Shown piece by piece: positions 38,266-47,248 of a stretch of 48,019 bases of DNA. A program made the position numbers and the translations under genes. Source of the stretch: Flavobacteriales bacterium. GTDB taxonomy: Bacteria; Bacteroidota; Bacteroidia; UBA10329. The notes under the pieces were generated by a model. The model did no database searches. It saw only the letters and a list, made by a program, of their open reading frames with translations, and had not been told where the DNA came from. Numbering within the stretch: the first letter of the stretch is position 1; every line of letters begins with the position of its first letter. The DNA is taken from assembly GCA_021741075.1 (NCBI GenBank), contig JAIOYO010000025.1, forward strand, positions 1 through 48,019, in the 5' to 3' direction.

Positions 38266-41200
38266 GTGAAAAACAACTCCCTTACATTCTTGAAAAACGC
38301 AGTTGTGGCAGCCTTGGTGTTGCTTGCTTCCGTGGCATCGGCACAGGAGTGCGGCATCATCTACGTTTCTCCAACTGGCGCAACATCTGGCACAACGGGA
38401 ACACGGGCCAACCCAGCCGAATTGCAACATGCGTTCACGCTGGTAAATTCAGCAAATAATCACCTTCGTTTGGCGCATGGAGTATATGAGCTGACAGCAC
38501 CGCTTCCCATTCCATCAAATATTGTTGTGGAGGGCGGGTTTGAAGAAGCGACTTGGTATAAAACCAATGCTGATTCAACCATTTTTCATCGAGATGCAAG
38601 TAATTATGATGTGGTGAATAAAGCTTTGGTGGGGATTAGCGCTATCAATAGCTCCAACTTCCGTCTACAAGACATCACGCTCAAAGTAGATAATGCTCCA
38701 GCCAACGGAGTCAGCATTTACGGCATTTATATTTCGGGGTGTTCTGAGTACTACGTTTCGCGTTGTATCGTAAAAACGGGCAATGGTTCTGACGGATTAA
38801 ATGGAACACCCGGTCAGCAAGGATTATCGGGTGCAACTGGATTGAATGGCGATACCGGACAAGACGAAGGACCATGCTGTAGAACTGGCGGACTTGGAGG
38901 TTCGGGGTCATTTGCTGGCAGCAATGCCGGAGGAAAAGGTGGCGATGGTGGCGAATGGGGCGGTTTTGAGGTCAGGGAGGAATGTGTACCCATTGTTAAT
39001 TTATGTCAATGGTTTGTAGACCCCGATAGTGAATACACCAATCCGGGAGAAGATGGAGAAGATGGTCAAGGATCAGGTTCTGGTCAAGGTGCACAACGAG
39101 GGATAGGATTGTGTGAGTTAACGTATGCAAATACCAATTGTCAGGCGACCAATCTTAACCATGGTGCGGATGGGACAGATGGACTGGAAGGCGTGGATGG
39201 TGGTCCGGGAATTCAAGGATACGCCTCGTATGGTGCAGGATTTTATTTGCCCGGAACCGGCCAAAACGGAGACCCCGGACAAACGAACGGAGCAGGCGGT
39301 GGTGGTGGTGGTGGCGGTGGTGCCAAAGGTTGCGAGCCTGCTGCATTACAGCCCGTATTTCCTACATCTGGACCAAGCCCTTACAATGCCGATACAGCAT
39401 ACAACACTGCTGGAACAGGCGGAGGAGGCGGAGGTGGCGGAGAAGGTGGCCAAAACGGCACCGGTGGTCTTGGTGGCGAAGGTGGCGGAGGTGTTTTTTG
39501 CATTTTTACGTACAACAATGGCAGCAATGGAGTCGTTCAGGATTGTCAATATCTTCCAGGTTATGGCGGACAAGGCGGACAAGGCGGCCCTGGAGGCCCA
39601 GGCGGATTTGGTGGAGAAGGTGGCCTTGGCGGAAATTTGGGCGACAACGGTCCTAATAATAGTTGCAACAATGGTCAAGGAGGCGATGGCGGCAGAGGAG
39701 GTGATGGCGGCATTGGAGGACAAGGTGGCAAAGGCTCAGATGGAGCTAGGAAAGGACTTTATCAATTGGACGGAACACTCGTTTTGGATCCGAACATTTA
39801 CAATCCGTGGGAGCCGGAGATTAGAGTAGAGTATTTCGGTTGCACCAACTCAAATGTGCGCGTTGAAACCGATGCCGTAGGCGTCATTAATTGGATTTTC
39901 GGATTTGGTGCCGAACCACAAAATAGTACCGCTCAGATTGATACCGTACAATATTCGGGTCTTCTAGGCTCACGAAATCTAACGTTGATTGTTGATGGCG
40001 TGCCGTATTTCTATGCCAACTATCTTCTAATCGAAGAAGATTTTGAGCCGCCAATTATAGATGCAACTAGAACAACGCTGTGTGCTGGAGAATCAACAGA
40101 TTTCTCTACCACGTTTGTTGGAGATTCGTATCAATGGACCATTCCAGGAGGATCTATTACTTCTTCAACTAGCCAAAATCCAGGAATGGTGACATTTGCC
40201 ACGGCCGGAGACTACATCGTAGAGTTGGTTACAACCAGCTGCTGCGGAACATCTAAAACCACCGATACCATTCATGTGCTTGATCAGGTAGAAGTAGACC
40301 TTGGCGATGACGTGCGTGCCTGTTTCCTTGGCAATCTTCCGGTATTAGACGGAAACGGTAACGATGGCGCCACCTACGCTTGGACCTTAAACGGCTTCCC
40401 TACTGGACTTCCTTTCCAAACTCTCGAAACTACCGTTACTGGAACCTACGGAGTTACCGTAAGTTACGGCCCAGGTTGTTCTGGTTCGGACGATATGGAA
40501 GTGTTGATTTATACCATTTCGCCTGTTAATCTTGGTGCAGATCAGGCGCTTTGCCCTGGTAATCCTCTACCAATTCTGAATGCTGGAATTGACAATGCCA
40601 ATTACGCTTGGACGGTAGCAGGAAATCCGATTGGCACGAATGATATTGAGTTGGAAGTAAGCATTCCGGGAACGTATGCCGTTACTGTTATTGAAGAAGA
40701 TGGCTGTACAGGCACGGATGAGTTGGAGGTTCTTGTCAGCGAGCCAAGTGTTTTTCTTGGGGCCGACATAAACATTTGTGCCAATGAGGCATTTCCCGTA
40801 TTAAATGCATTAAATCAAGGTTCAACCTACGAATGGTTCTTCGAAGGCGTTTTAATTCCCGGTCAAACCGCTCAGACGCTACAAACTTCGCAAGGCGGAA
40901 CATATGAGGTTATTATTACCAATATCTACGGCTGTCAGGCTACTGATGATTTGGACGTAAATACCTTCCCATCATTGAATGCTGCTTTCTCTGGTCCAAC
41001 TACGGCCACCTTAGGCGCAACCGTTTCGTTTCAAGACCAAACTACTCCGGCCGTCAATTCTTGGACCTGGAACTTTGGCGATGGAACAGCACTTGTAACG
41101 CAGCAGAACCCAAGTCATGCCTTTGCTGCTGTTGGACCTCGTCCGGTATTCCTCATTTCATCTAATGGAATCTGTTCTGATACCGCTTATAGCGTGGTTG

Positions 41201-41751
41201 ATGTAAAATGGGATTGTCCACAACTAGGATTAACAGCAGGATTCACACCAAACACGGATACCGTTGTGCTTTCTGGTTTTGGAAACGTGCAGCTTACCAA
41301 CACAAGCACAAATGCAACCCAATACGCATGGGATTTTGGGGATGGAACCAACTCTGTTCCAACCGTTAATCCAGTGCACGTTTATTCGGAGGTTGGTACC
41401 TACACCATCACCCTTACCGCCATTAACTACAACTGCACCACCACCACCACTCAATCCATCATTGTGGTAGAATTTGGTGTAGGTATTGACGAAAACCTAA
41501 CTGACGGACACCTTTTGGTCTATCCAAACCCGAATACCGGTCTGTTTGCCGTAGAAGTTGAACTAGAATCTGCATCCAGCATGCAGATTGAATTGAACAA
41601 TGTTCTAGGCCAAAGGGTTTATCAGACCAATTTGCAGCCGCAGACGTACTGGAGAAAAGAATTTGACCTCCATTCGTACGTAAAGGGAGTTTACCTTCTT
41701 AAGGTAACTACCGAACGCGGCAGCATGCAGCGAAAAATCATCATACAGTAA
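38266..41751 (+). CDS. Glycine-rich, PKD-domain T9SS-secreted surface protein
   Basis: 1161 aa with a GTG start. Signal peptide MKNNSLTFLKNAVVAALVLLASVASA. Residues 30-170 look like a right-handed beta-helix start (IYVSPTGATSGTTGTRANPAELQHAF, then NFRLQDITLK and GIYISGCSEYYVSRCIVKTGNG). About 178-495 is a Gly-rich, loosely collagen-like region with GLNGTPGQQGLSG at its start, runs such as GGGGGGGGE and GGQGGQGGPGGPGGFGG, and scattered Cys. From about 600 follow Ig-like units, three of the repeating type VDLGDD/VNLGAD/VFLGAD ... TGTYGVTV (675-905), and two PKD domains (WNFGDGT about 932, WDFGDGT about 1019). The last 80 residues are a T9SS type A tail. Probably an adhesin or matrix protein. 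Nfu begins 2 bp after its stop, an odd pairing. Confidence 0.88.
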   Translation: MKNNSLTFLKNAVVAALVLLASVASAQECGIIYVSPTGATSGTTGTRANPAELQHAFTLVNSANNHLRLAHGVYELTAPLPIPSNIVVEGGFEEATWYKTNADSTIFHRDASNYDVVNKALVGISAINSSNFRLQDITLKVDNAPANGVSIYGIYISGCSEYYVSRCIVKTGNGSDGLNGTPGQQGLSGATGLNGDTGQDEGPCCRTGGLGGSGSFAGSNAGGKGGDGGEWGGFEVREECVPIVNLCQWFVDPDSEYTNPGEDGEDGQGSGSGQGAQRGIGLCELTYANTNCQATNLNHGADGTDGLEGVDGGPGIQGYASYGAGFYLPGTGQNGDPGQTNGAGGGGGGGGGAKGCEPAALQPVFPTSGPSPYNADTAYNTAGTGGGGGGGGEGGQNGTGGLGGEGGGGVFCIFTYNNGSNGVVQDCQYLPGYGGQGGQGGPGGPGGFGGEGGLGGNLGDNGPNNSCNNGQGGDGGRGGDGGIGGQGGKGSDGARKGLYQLDGTLVLDPNIYNPWEPEIRVEYFGCTNSNVRVETDAVGVINWIFGFGAEPQNSTAQIDTVQYSGLLGSRNLTLIVDGVPYFYANYLLIEEDFEPPIIDATRTTLCAGESTDFSTTFVGDSYQWTIPGGSITSSTSQNPGMVTFATAGDYIVELVTTSCCGTSKTTDTIHVLDQVEVDLGDDVRACFLGNLPVLDGNGNDGATYAWTLNGFPTGLPFQTLETTVTGTYGVTVSYGPGCSGSDDMEVLIYTISPVNLGADQALCPGNPLPILNAGIDNANYAWTVAGNPIGTNDIELEVSIPGTYAVTVIEEDGCTGTDELEVLVSEPSVFLGADINICANEAFPVLNALNQGSTYEWFFEGVLIPGQTAQTLQTSQGGTYEVIITNIYGCQATDDLDVNTFPSLNAAFSGPTTATLGATVSFQDQTTPAVNSWTWNFGDGTALVTQQNPSHAFAAVGPRPVFLISSNGICSDTAYSVVDVKWDCPQLGLTAGFTPNTDTVVLSGFGNVQLTNTSTNATQYAWDFGDGTNSVPTVNPVHVYSEVGTYTITLTAINYNCTTTTTQSIIVVEFGVGIDENLTDGHLLVYPNPNTGLFAVEVELESASSMQIELNNVLGQRVYQTNLQPQTYWRKEFDLHSYVKGVYLLKVTTERGSMQRKIIIQ

Positions 41752-41753
41752 TC

Positions 41754-42359
41754 ATGTTAAAGACAATACCATATAGCATTTACGCAGAAACTACGCCCAA
41801 TCCAACTACAATGAAGTTTGTGGCTAATCGGGTGTTACTTGAGCAAGGACTGGCAGAATATACTGGAATGGACGAGGCAAAAGGGAGCCCAATAGCCATG
41901 AAATTGTTCAGTTTTCCGTTTGTAACAGGCGTTTTCATTCAGTCAAATTTCATTACGGTAATGAAATCAGACATGGTTTCTTGGGAAGATGTGGTGATGG
42001 AGTTGCGCGAGTTCATCCGCGATTATTTAAACGGTGGAGGTGCAGTTGTAACCGAGTTGGTTGCTGGTACTTATCAAACAGACCAAGAGATTGCTGCTAC
42101 ATCTGTTCATTCTGAACCGACATCAGACCTCGAAGAGAAAATCATTGCGATTTTGGATGCTGAAATTGCTCCTGCCGTGGCTCAAGATGGTGGCAACATC
42201 ACTTTTAAAGGGTATCAGAATGGAGTGGTGAACGTGGTACTTCGTGGTGCATGTAGCGGCTGTCCGTCATCAACCGTTACCCTCAAAAATGGTATCGAAA
42301 CATTGCTAAAGAATCGGTTACCAGGCCAAATTACCGAGGTGGTTGCCGTTAATGGCTGA
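41754..42359 (+). CDS. NifU-like Fe-S scaffold/carrier (Nfu type)
   Basis: 201 aa. N-terminal Nfu_N domain (about 5-90: YAETTPNPTTMKFVANRVLL, FPFVTGVFIQSNFITVMK) and a C-terminal NifU-like domain (about 125-200) with the cluster-binding pair C167-S-G-C170 in RGACSGCPSSTVTLKNGIE. The protein carries a [4Fe-4S] cluster at the dimer interface and delivers it to client enzymes. It starts 2 bp after the stop of the large surface protein and may be read from the same mRNA. Confidence 0.94.
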   Translation: MLKTIPYSIYAETTPNPTTMKFVANRVLLEQGLAEYTGMDEAKGSPIAMKLFSFPFVTGVFIQSNFITVMKSDMVSWEDVVMELREFIRDYLNGGGAVVTELVAGTYQTDQEIAATSVHSEPTSDLEEKIIAILDAEIAPAVAQDGGNITFKGYQNGVVNVVLRGACSGCPSSTVTLKNGIETLLKNRLPGQITEVVAVNG

Positions 42360-42438
42360 GAAATAGAATTAGGAAGACTTTTGTCATAGCACTTTGCAAC
42401 TTCGGTCACCTACGTTTATTTAATTTCGGCAACAGATT

Positions 42439-43488
42439 ATGAAACACGTAGCCGAAATTCCCTTTACAGACCCCGTTTACGTTTCGAAAGGAGCCTCGGC
42501 CTTCTCTCAGTTTATGCTGAAATTTATCCGCGATGAGCGTGATATCGTTTTCATTCAGCTCATTATTAAAATTCTGCTTGTCATTGTTCCGATGGCGGCC
42601 TTTTTGTACTTCTCAGGAATGTTTAGTTGGTGGATGGCGCCCGTTTACCTAGCCATCAATTGGGCTTTCTTCACACCGCCTTACATTCTTATGCTGCATT
42701 GCACCAGTCATCGGCCACTTTTTAAGCGCGAATATGATTGGATGAACAAGATTATTCCATGGTTCTTGGGTCCATTCTTTGGCGAGACGCCCGAAACCTA
42801 TTTTGGCCATCACATGGGCATGCACCATCCAGAGAATAACCTACGCGAAGACCTCAGCAGCACCATCGAATATCAGCGCGATAGTTTTGGCGATTTCATG
42901 AAGTACTTCCTTCGGTTTATTACCCTCGGGATGATTGATCTGACCAACTATTTCACGCGGAAAAAGCGATTTAAACTACGTAAGAATACCGTTCTGGGCG
43001 AATTGAGCTGGTACCTGTTTGTCATTGCCATGAGTTTTGTGAACTGGCAAGCCACGTTAGTGGTTTTTATCATTCCTTTCTTCTTTACCCGCTTTGCCAT
43101 GATGGCCGGAAATTGGGGCCAACACGCCTTTGTGGATGCCGATGCACCCGCCAATTGCTACCGTAACAGCATTACTTGCATAGAGGTGGACTATAACAAG
43201 AAGTGTTTTAACGATGGCTACCACATCATCCATCACATCAAACCAGCCATGCACTACACGGATATGGCCAAGGAATTCCGAGCTAATCTACCAGATTACC
43301 AGCGCGAAAAAGCCATTGTGTTCGAAGGCATCGACTTCTTCATGGTCTGGTTTTTCGCGATGACGCACAATTACAAGGCGCTGGCCAAGCACTTCGTTCG
43401 GTTGGACGATTCGTTTACATCGGAAGAAGAAGTAATCGCGTTTCTGAAAACGCGGTTGGCGAGATTGCCGGAGGAGAAGTTGGTGTAA
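42439..43488 (+). CDS. Membrane fatty acid desaturase
   Basis: 349 aa, integral membrane di-iron enzyme. Three histidine boxes: HCTSH (about 87-91), HHMGMHH (about 124-130) and HIIHHIKPAMHY (about 262), plus NWGQHAF. Hydrophobic pairs at about 35-75 and 190-220 give the four-helix membrane fold. Family members insert double bonds into lipid acyl chains or hydroxylate carotenoids; a role in membrane fluidity is the simplest reading. It lies in its own unit with 79 bp upstream. Confidence 0.88.
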   Translation: MKHVAEIPFTDPVYVSKGASAFSQFMLKFIRDERDIVFIQLIIKILLVIVPMAAFLYFSGMFSWWMAPVYLAINWAFFTPPYILMLHCTSHRPLFKREYDWMNKIIPWFLGPFFGETPETYFGHHMGMHHPENNLREDLSSTIEYQRDSFGDFMKYFLRFITLGMIDLTNYFTRKKRFKLRKNTVLGELSWYLFVIAMSFVNWQATLVVFIIPFFFTRFAMMAGNWGQHAFVDADAPANCYRNSITCIEVDYNKKCFNDGYHIIHHIKPAMHYTDMAKEFRANLPDYQREKAIVFEGIDFFMVWFFAMTHNYKALAKHFVRLDDSFTSEEEVIAFLKTRLARLPEEKLV

Positions 43489-43500
43489 ATCACCCATTTA

Positions 43501-43536
43501 AGGTATTGCCGCTAGCCTCCTGTAGCAATACTTTTA
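43501..43536 (+). terminator. Hairpin after the desaturase, upstream of a small ORF
   Basis: Stem GTATTGC (43503-43509) with GCAATAC (43525-43531), extendable by two pairs including one wobble, loop of 15 nt, followed by TTTTA. It may end the desaturase transcript. The same bases contain TTG (43506-43508), 20 nt and TACTTTTA (43529-43536, 7 of 8 to the -7 box), so a promoter reading is also possible. Confidence 0.45.
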
Positions 43537-43540
43537 ATCC

Positions 43541-43699
43541 GTGCAAACAACTCCACCTATTTCTTCCATCACCGAAAAGGAAACCAATTGGTCTTTCCCA
43601 ATTTTTGAATTGAAGAAGAAGAAAAAGAAGACCTGCTGCGAGAAGTACAAGCGCAAAGGCAAACGTTGCGGCTCCTGTCCGCTCAAGGGCTGCGCCTGA
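43541..43699 (+). CDS. 52-aa Cys- and Lys-rich small protein (GTG start)
   Basis: A short gene: GTG 43541, stop TGA 43697-43699, no ATG in frame and a stop directly upstream at 43535. The protein has a neutral N-terminal half (MQTTPPISSITEKETNWSFP) and a basic Cys-rich C-terminal half: six consecutive Lys, then T-C-C-EKYKRKGKR-C-GS-C-PLKG-C-A. Cysteines are at 32, 33, 43, 46 and 51. The CxxC with flanking Cys suggests metal or Fe-S binding. I recall short KKK..CC..KYKKKGK..C..CP proteins in other Bacteroidota but cannot name a family. Between the desaturase and the epoxide-hydrolase-like gene. Confidence 0.6.
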   Translation: MQTTPPISSITEKETNWSFPIFELKKKKKKTCCEKYKRKGKRCGSCPLKGCA

Positions 43700-43729
43700 T
43701 TCCAAGTTTAGTTCTGCATCTTTGAAGCC

Positions 43730-44638
43730 ATGAGATTCATTCTTATAGCTGTATTTTCATTCATTCTAATTGCGGATTCCATGGCACAAATTCAGATAGT
43801 GAACAAAGAAGTAAACGGCCTCACCTTCAAGGTTCGAGTGGCAGGAAATCCTGCTGACGAGCCCGTGATATTGCTTCACGGATGGCCCGAAACCTCGCAT
43901 ATGTGGACGCAATTGATGGAGAAGCTTTCTACCGAAGGCTACTATTGCATTGCGCCTGATCAGCGCGGATTTAGTCCGCAGGCGCGGCCAGAAAACGTGA
44001 AGGATTACGACATCCGATTATTGGCTGGCGACATTATTGGTTTGGCAGATGCCTTCGGAATTAAGAATTTCCAACTCATTGGGCACGATTGGGGTTCGGC
44101 CATTGGCTGGGCGGTGGTGGCGCTTCATCCCCAACGGGTAAAAAGCTGGACGGCCATGAGCGTACCGCACATCAAGGCATTTAGCGATGCGCTGCGGTTT
44201 GATAAGAAGCAGAAGAAGATGAGCCAATACATGGCCTTTTTTCAATGGCGCGGCATTCCCGAATGGTTTTTGCTGAAGAAGGACCGATTGAACCTCCGAA
44301 AAACGTGGAAGAAAAGCTCGCCACAAGAGTTGCAAGATTACTTGGATGTAATAGGAAATAAACCCGCACTCAAAGCCTCTCTTGGATACTATCGTGCCAA
44401 CTATAAAACCCTTAAAAAAGGCAAAGGGGCAGAAGCCTTTGGCGATGTAAGCACGCCTACATTGCTTTTATGGGGCAAGAAAGATATTGCCATAGGACCA
44501 GTGGGCATTGATGGCACCGCTCAGTACATGAAAGGCCCTTACGAGCGCATTGATTTGGATGCCGGACATTGGCTTATGCAAGAGGCTTTTGAGGCCTGCT
44601 ACAAGCCAATCTTGGCGCATCTCAACAAATACCGCTAG
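43730..44638 (+). CDS. Exported epoxide-hydrolase-like alpha/beta hydrolase
   Basis: 302 aa. Signal peptide MRFILIAVFSFILIADSMA, then the fold starts with VILLHGWPETSHMWTQLMEKL and YYCIAPDQRGFSPQARP. The nucleophile is Asp120 in GHDWGSAIG, the pattern of epoxide hydrolases and haloalkane dehalogenases rather than Ser esterases. The acid is probably in GKKDIAIG and the base is H280 in AGHWLMQE. The HGWPE oxyanion motif favours epoxide hydrolase. Export to the periplasm is unusual for the family. The TAG stop shares a CTAG palindrome with the stop of the convergent glycosyltransferase. Confidence 0.85.
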   Translation: MRFILIAVFSFILIADSMAQIQIVNKEVNGLTFKVRVAGNPADEPVILLHGWPETSHMWTQLMEKLSTEGYYCIAPDQRGFSPQARPENVKDYDIRLLAGDIIGLADAFGIKNFQLIGHDWGSAIGWAVVALHPQRVKSWTAMSVPHIKAFSDALRFDKKQKKMSQYMAFFQWRGIPEWFLLKKDRLNLRKTWKKSSPQELQDYLDVIGNKPALKASLGYYRANYKTLKKGKGAEAFGDVSTPTLLLWGKKDIAIGPVGIDGTAQYMKGPYERIDLDAGHWLMQEAFEACYKPILAHLNKYR

Positions 44639-46227
44639 TCGCAATCGGTAAAGCGGACGAGGAGCCAGTGGTCGTCTCGGTAATCAAACGCATAAAGCAG
44701 TTGGTACTGATTATCCGTTACTTCAAAGTCTTGGGTTAGGAAAATGTCTTCGCAGTTTTTGGTTTCGATGGAGCGCAACACATCTTTTCGGTTCCATTCA
44801 ATGTAAAACCCATGTCCGAATTTAAGACTGGCCTCATCGCCCACCGTATCATATCTGTAAAGCCATAGTTTTTTGTCTTTACTCAGCTTCGCAATCTGCT
44901 CGCCATGAATGCGAAACTGTAAGTGTTCGCCCTGTGCCGCGCGTGCTGGTAAGGCAAAAAGGTCAAACTGAAAGCGGGCAAAGATGAGCAGAGCTATGAG
45001 CCACCACATTTGCGTGCCCAAATGCCGTTTTAGCGCCAAGTATCCAATCAGTAAGAGAAGGGCTGCGCTGAGGATGATGATGACAATGGGGCTGTCATCA
45101 AGCCCTAGTTTTGATGCCGACCAAGGCAAAGAAAATACGGCCACAAGGCAAAGGCTAGTGATGAGGAGGTTCAATCCGCGGAGCCATTTTTCTATCCAAG
45201 CGAAGCGTTTAGAAGCTTCAATAAAAAGCCATGCGCAGATAATAACCGCCATCGGATACAGCATATACACATAGCGCGAACGGGTACCTGGAGATATCCA
45301 GTACACGAAGATGTTGGCTATAAAAAGCACGGTAACGAACCGCAGCAGGGCATTACTCCACAGTTTTTGCCGTACAGATTTCACAAAAAGGAAGGGAACG
45401 AAAAGTGTAACCGGAAGCAAATCGCGCAGCACCTCGGTTGGGTAGGTAAAGAGATGAAGCAATGCTTTACTAAAACCGTGTTTCACTACCGTTTGGTCTG
45501 ACGACTGTTTAAGCACCGCACCAAGTAGGTTTTCGATGGGATTGTAGTGGTTGTAAGCGAAGGCGAAGCTTCCTAATACGGCCAAAAACAGGACACCGCT
45601 AAACACATGTTGCCACGAGAAAAACCACCGCCAATTTCTGGTGATGGAAAGATGCGCCAGCAAGCTCACACCAAGAAAAACAACACTGGGCGCGCCTTTG
45701 GTTAGCAGCCCAATGGCGCTTAACAGGTACATGCAGAGAAAGTATAAAAGCGGGTTGTTTCGTTCGTAAAAAACGTAGAGAGAAAGGATGGATGCGTAGG
45801 TGATGAGCGAATAAAACAGGTCGATTTCTGCAAACAGCGACCCGTAAAAAAGCAGATGCACCGATGTAAGAAACAGCAGTGCGGCTAGTTGCCCCAGCTT
45901 TTCTGAATGGAATTTCTTGCAGAAAAAGTAGGTTAACAGCCCCATCAATAGTAACGAAACCACACTTACCGCCCGACACGCAAACTCGGGGTAATCGGAA
46001 AAAAGCTGCATGGAGCCTAGGATGACCCAATTGAAAAAAGGCGGTTTGCGGTAGTAGAATTCGCCATAGAGCGTAGGCACAAAGAGGTTGTGCTGCAAAT
46101 ACATTTCTAGCGCCACCATGGCCCTGCGCGGTTCTTCCAAAAAAAGCGGATTGATGCTGCTGTTGATGAAGAGGGAAATGCCCAGCAATACAAACAACAA
46201 CCAGAATAAGTGCTTTTCCTTCATCAA
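44635..46227 (-). CDS. GT39/ArnT-type membrane glycosyltransferase
   Basis: 530 aa. A first transmembrane helix (LFWLLFVLLGISLFINSS), then the family's periplasmic loop with LFLEEPRRAMVALEMYLQHNLFVPTLYGEFYYRKPPFFNW, where the acidic EEPR and the KPP motif match the PMT/ArnT group (GT39 or the related DUF family). About 12 hydrophobic segments follow, and there is a soluble C-terminal domain from about 420. Such enzymes move a sugar from a polyprenyl-phosphate donor to lipid A, protein or another envelope acceptor on the periplasmic side. The acceptor is not predictable here. Confidence 0.85.
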   Translation of the reverse strand: MMKEKHLFWLLFVLLGISLFINSSINPLFLEEPRRAMVALEMYLQHNLFVPTLYGEFYYRKPPFFNWVILGSMQLFSDYPEFACRAVSVVSLLLMGLLTYFFCKKFHSEKLGQLAALLFLTSVHLLFYGSLFAEIDLFYSLITYASILSLYVFYERNNPLLYFLCMYLLSAIGLLTKGAPSVVFLGVSLLAHLSITRNWRWFFSWQHVFSGVLFLAVLGSFAFAYNHYNPIENLLGAVLKQSSDQTVVKHGFSKALLHLFTYPTEVLRDLLPVTLFVPFLFVKSVRQKLWSNALLRFVTVLFIANIFVYWISPGTRSRYVYMLYPMAVIICAWLFIEASKRFAWIEKWLRGLNLLITSLCLVAVFSLPWSASKLGLDDSPIVIIILSAALLLLIGYLALKRHLGTQMWWLIALLIFARFQFDLFALPARAAQGEHLQFRIHGEQIAKLSKDKKLWLYRYDTVGDEASLKFGHGFYIEWNRKDVLRSIETKNCEDIFLTQDFEVTDNQYQLLYAFDYRDDHWLLVRFTDCD

Positions 46228-46275
46228 TAGTTGTTGCGAATATCCGTAAAATTGACCGCTGGCAATTTGCCCATC

Positions 46276-46869
46276 ATGCCGTTAATACAAGACATATCAG
46301 TAGGAAAGAACCGTTTGGGGCTTTGGAAGATTGATGGCTCGGAAATGCGTTTTGAGTCGGAGTTCCCAAATCAGGCCGCGCAGTTGTCTGTGCGGCATCC
46401 GCGAACGCAGTTGCAGCGCTATGCTTCGCGTTTGCTGCTGGCAGAAATGTTGGGCGAAATGCACGAGGTTTCTAAGGATGAACATGGCAGACCGTTCTTG
46501 CCTAACCACTCTTTGCATCTTTCTATTTCGCACACCGAAGGCTATGCTGCCATTCTGTTGGGGCCCAAAAAATTGGGGGTAGATGTGCAGCAGTATAAAC
46601 CCAATGTGCTGAAGGTGCGCGACCGTTTTCTAGATGAGAATGAACTCATTCTGGCGCAAGACATCGAAACCACCACGCTTTTTTGGGCCGCCAAAGAGGC
46701 TGTTTATAAATACAATGCGAAACCAGGTTTGGACTTCCGCAACCCGATTACCATTCATTCTATTGAGACCGAAACACTGCCAAGCAGTTTCGTGTACGAA
46801 AACGTAAAAACCGACCTCAACTTAGGCTGGAAGAAGCTAGATGGAGCCATGCTGGTTTGGACGAGCTGA
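46276..46869 (+). CDS. 4'-phosphopantetheinyl transferase superfamily protein
   Basis: 197 aa from ATG 46276 (MPLIQDISVGKNRLGLWKI); the frame opens at a TTG at 46231 but there is no sign that the extra 15 residues are used. The Sfp-type motifs are present: LHLSISHTEGYAAILLG, GVDVQ (about 101), and WAAKEAVYKY (about 138), whose Asp and Glu bind Mg2+. It attaches phosphopantetheine from CoA to acyl or peptidyl carrier proteins. Its length is between AcpS and Sfp. No carrier protein or PKS/NRPS gene is visible in the window. Divergent from the glycosyltransferase. Confidence 0.88.
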   Translation: MPLIQDISVGKNRLGLWKIDGSEMRFESEFPNQAAQLSVRHPRTQLQRYASRLLLAEMLGEMHEVSKDEHGRPFLPNHSLHLSISHTEGYAAILLGPKKLGVDVQQYKPNVLKVRDRFLDENELILAQDIETTTLFWAAKEAVYKYNAKPGLDFRNPITIHSIETETLPSSFVYENVKTDLNLGWKKLDGAMLVWTS

Positions 46870-46881
46870 GGTTTTTTCATC

Positions 46882-46968
46882 TGTTATACTGAACGGAGGA
46901 AGCATCTCTCGCTACGGTGTAGAGATTGAACTACGCTGAACTTCGTTACTCGTTCCTCAACGCCACAA
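46882..46968. repeat. Decayed dispersed palindromic element
   Basis: TACTGAACGGAGGAAGCATC, then CTCTCGCTACGG...GTAGAGAT, then a TACGCTGAACTTCGTTACTC part. This resembles the TCATTCTGAACGAAGTGAAG...ATCTCTCGCTACG...GAGAT element that I recall as a frequent intergenic repeat in Bacteroidota, with several mismatches. No second copy is in the window. Confidence 0.4.
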
Positions 46969-47076
46969 ACAATGAAGCAAGCACCGTGGCTACCTACGAG
47001 GTAAGCATTGGTTAATACGCACCTGTTTGAACCAATAACTTAAGCATTGCCGCAAAGCACTGCCAAGTATGAAAAT

Positions 47077-47105
47077 CCCTGATGCCTTTGGTATCAGGGC
47101 TTTTC
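47077..47105 (+). terminator. Rho-independent-like terminator
   Basis: Stem CCCTGATGCC (47077-47086) with GGTATCAGGG (47090-47099), one G-T wobble, a tight loop, then CTTTTCGGTTTT. About 210 bp after the phosphopantetheinyl transferase stop. Confidence 0.65.
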
Positions 47106-47235
47106 GGTTTTAATGGCCTAAACGACAAAGAATTTTTGATAAGGATAGAAGGGTGTTGGAACTACAGCATATGGTGTACTACGCAAATCACGCAAGCGCA
47201 AGTTGTTGATAACTTTTGCTTGCAAATATGAGATT

Positions 47236-47244
47236 GGGGGGGGG
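47236..47244 (+). repeat. Homopolymer tract of nine G
   Basis: Nine consecutive G, 5 bp before the TTG (47249-47251) of a possible promoter for the fibre-like gene. The only G run of this length in the window. Confidence 0.95.
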
Positions 47245-47248
47245 TAAA

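Noticed and set aside
39125..39829. 234-aa frame and other open frames within the Gly-rich part of the PKD protein
   Set aside because: Frame shadows of GGN-type codons; the 1161-aa frame has signal peptide, PKD domains and T9SS tail.
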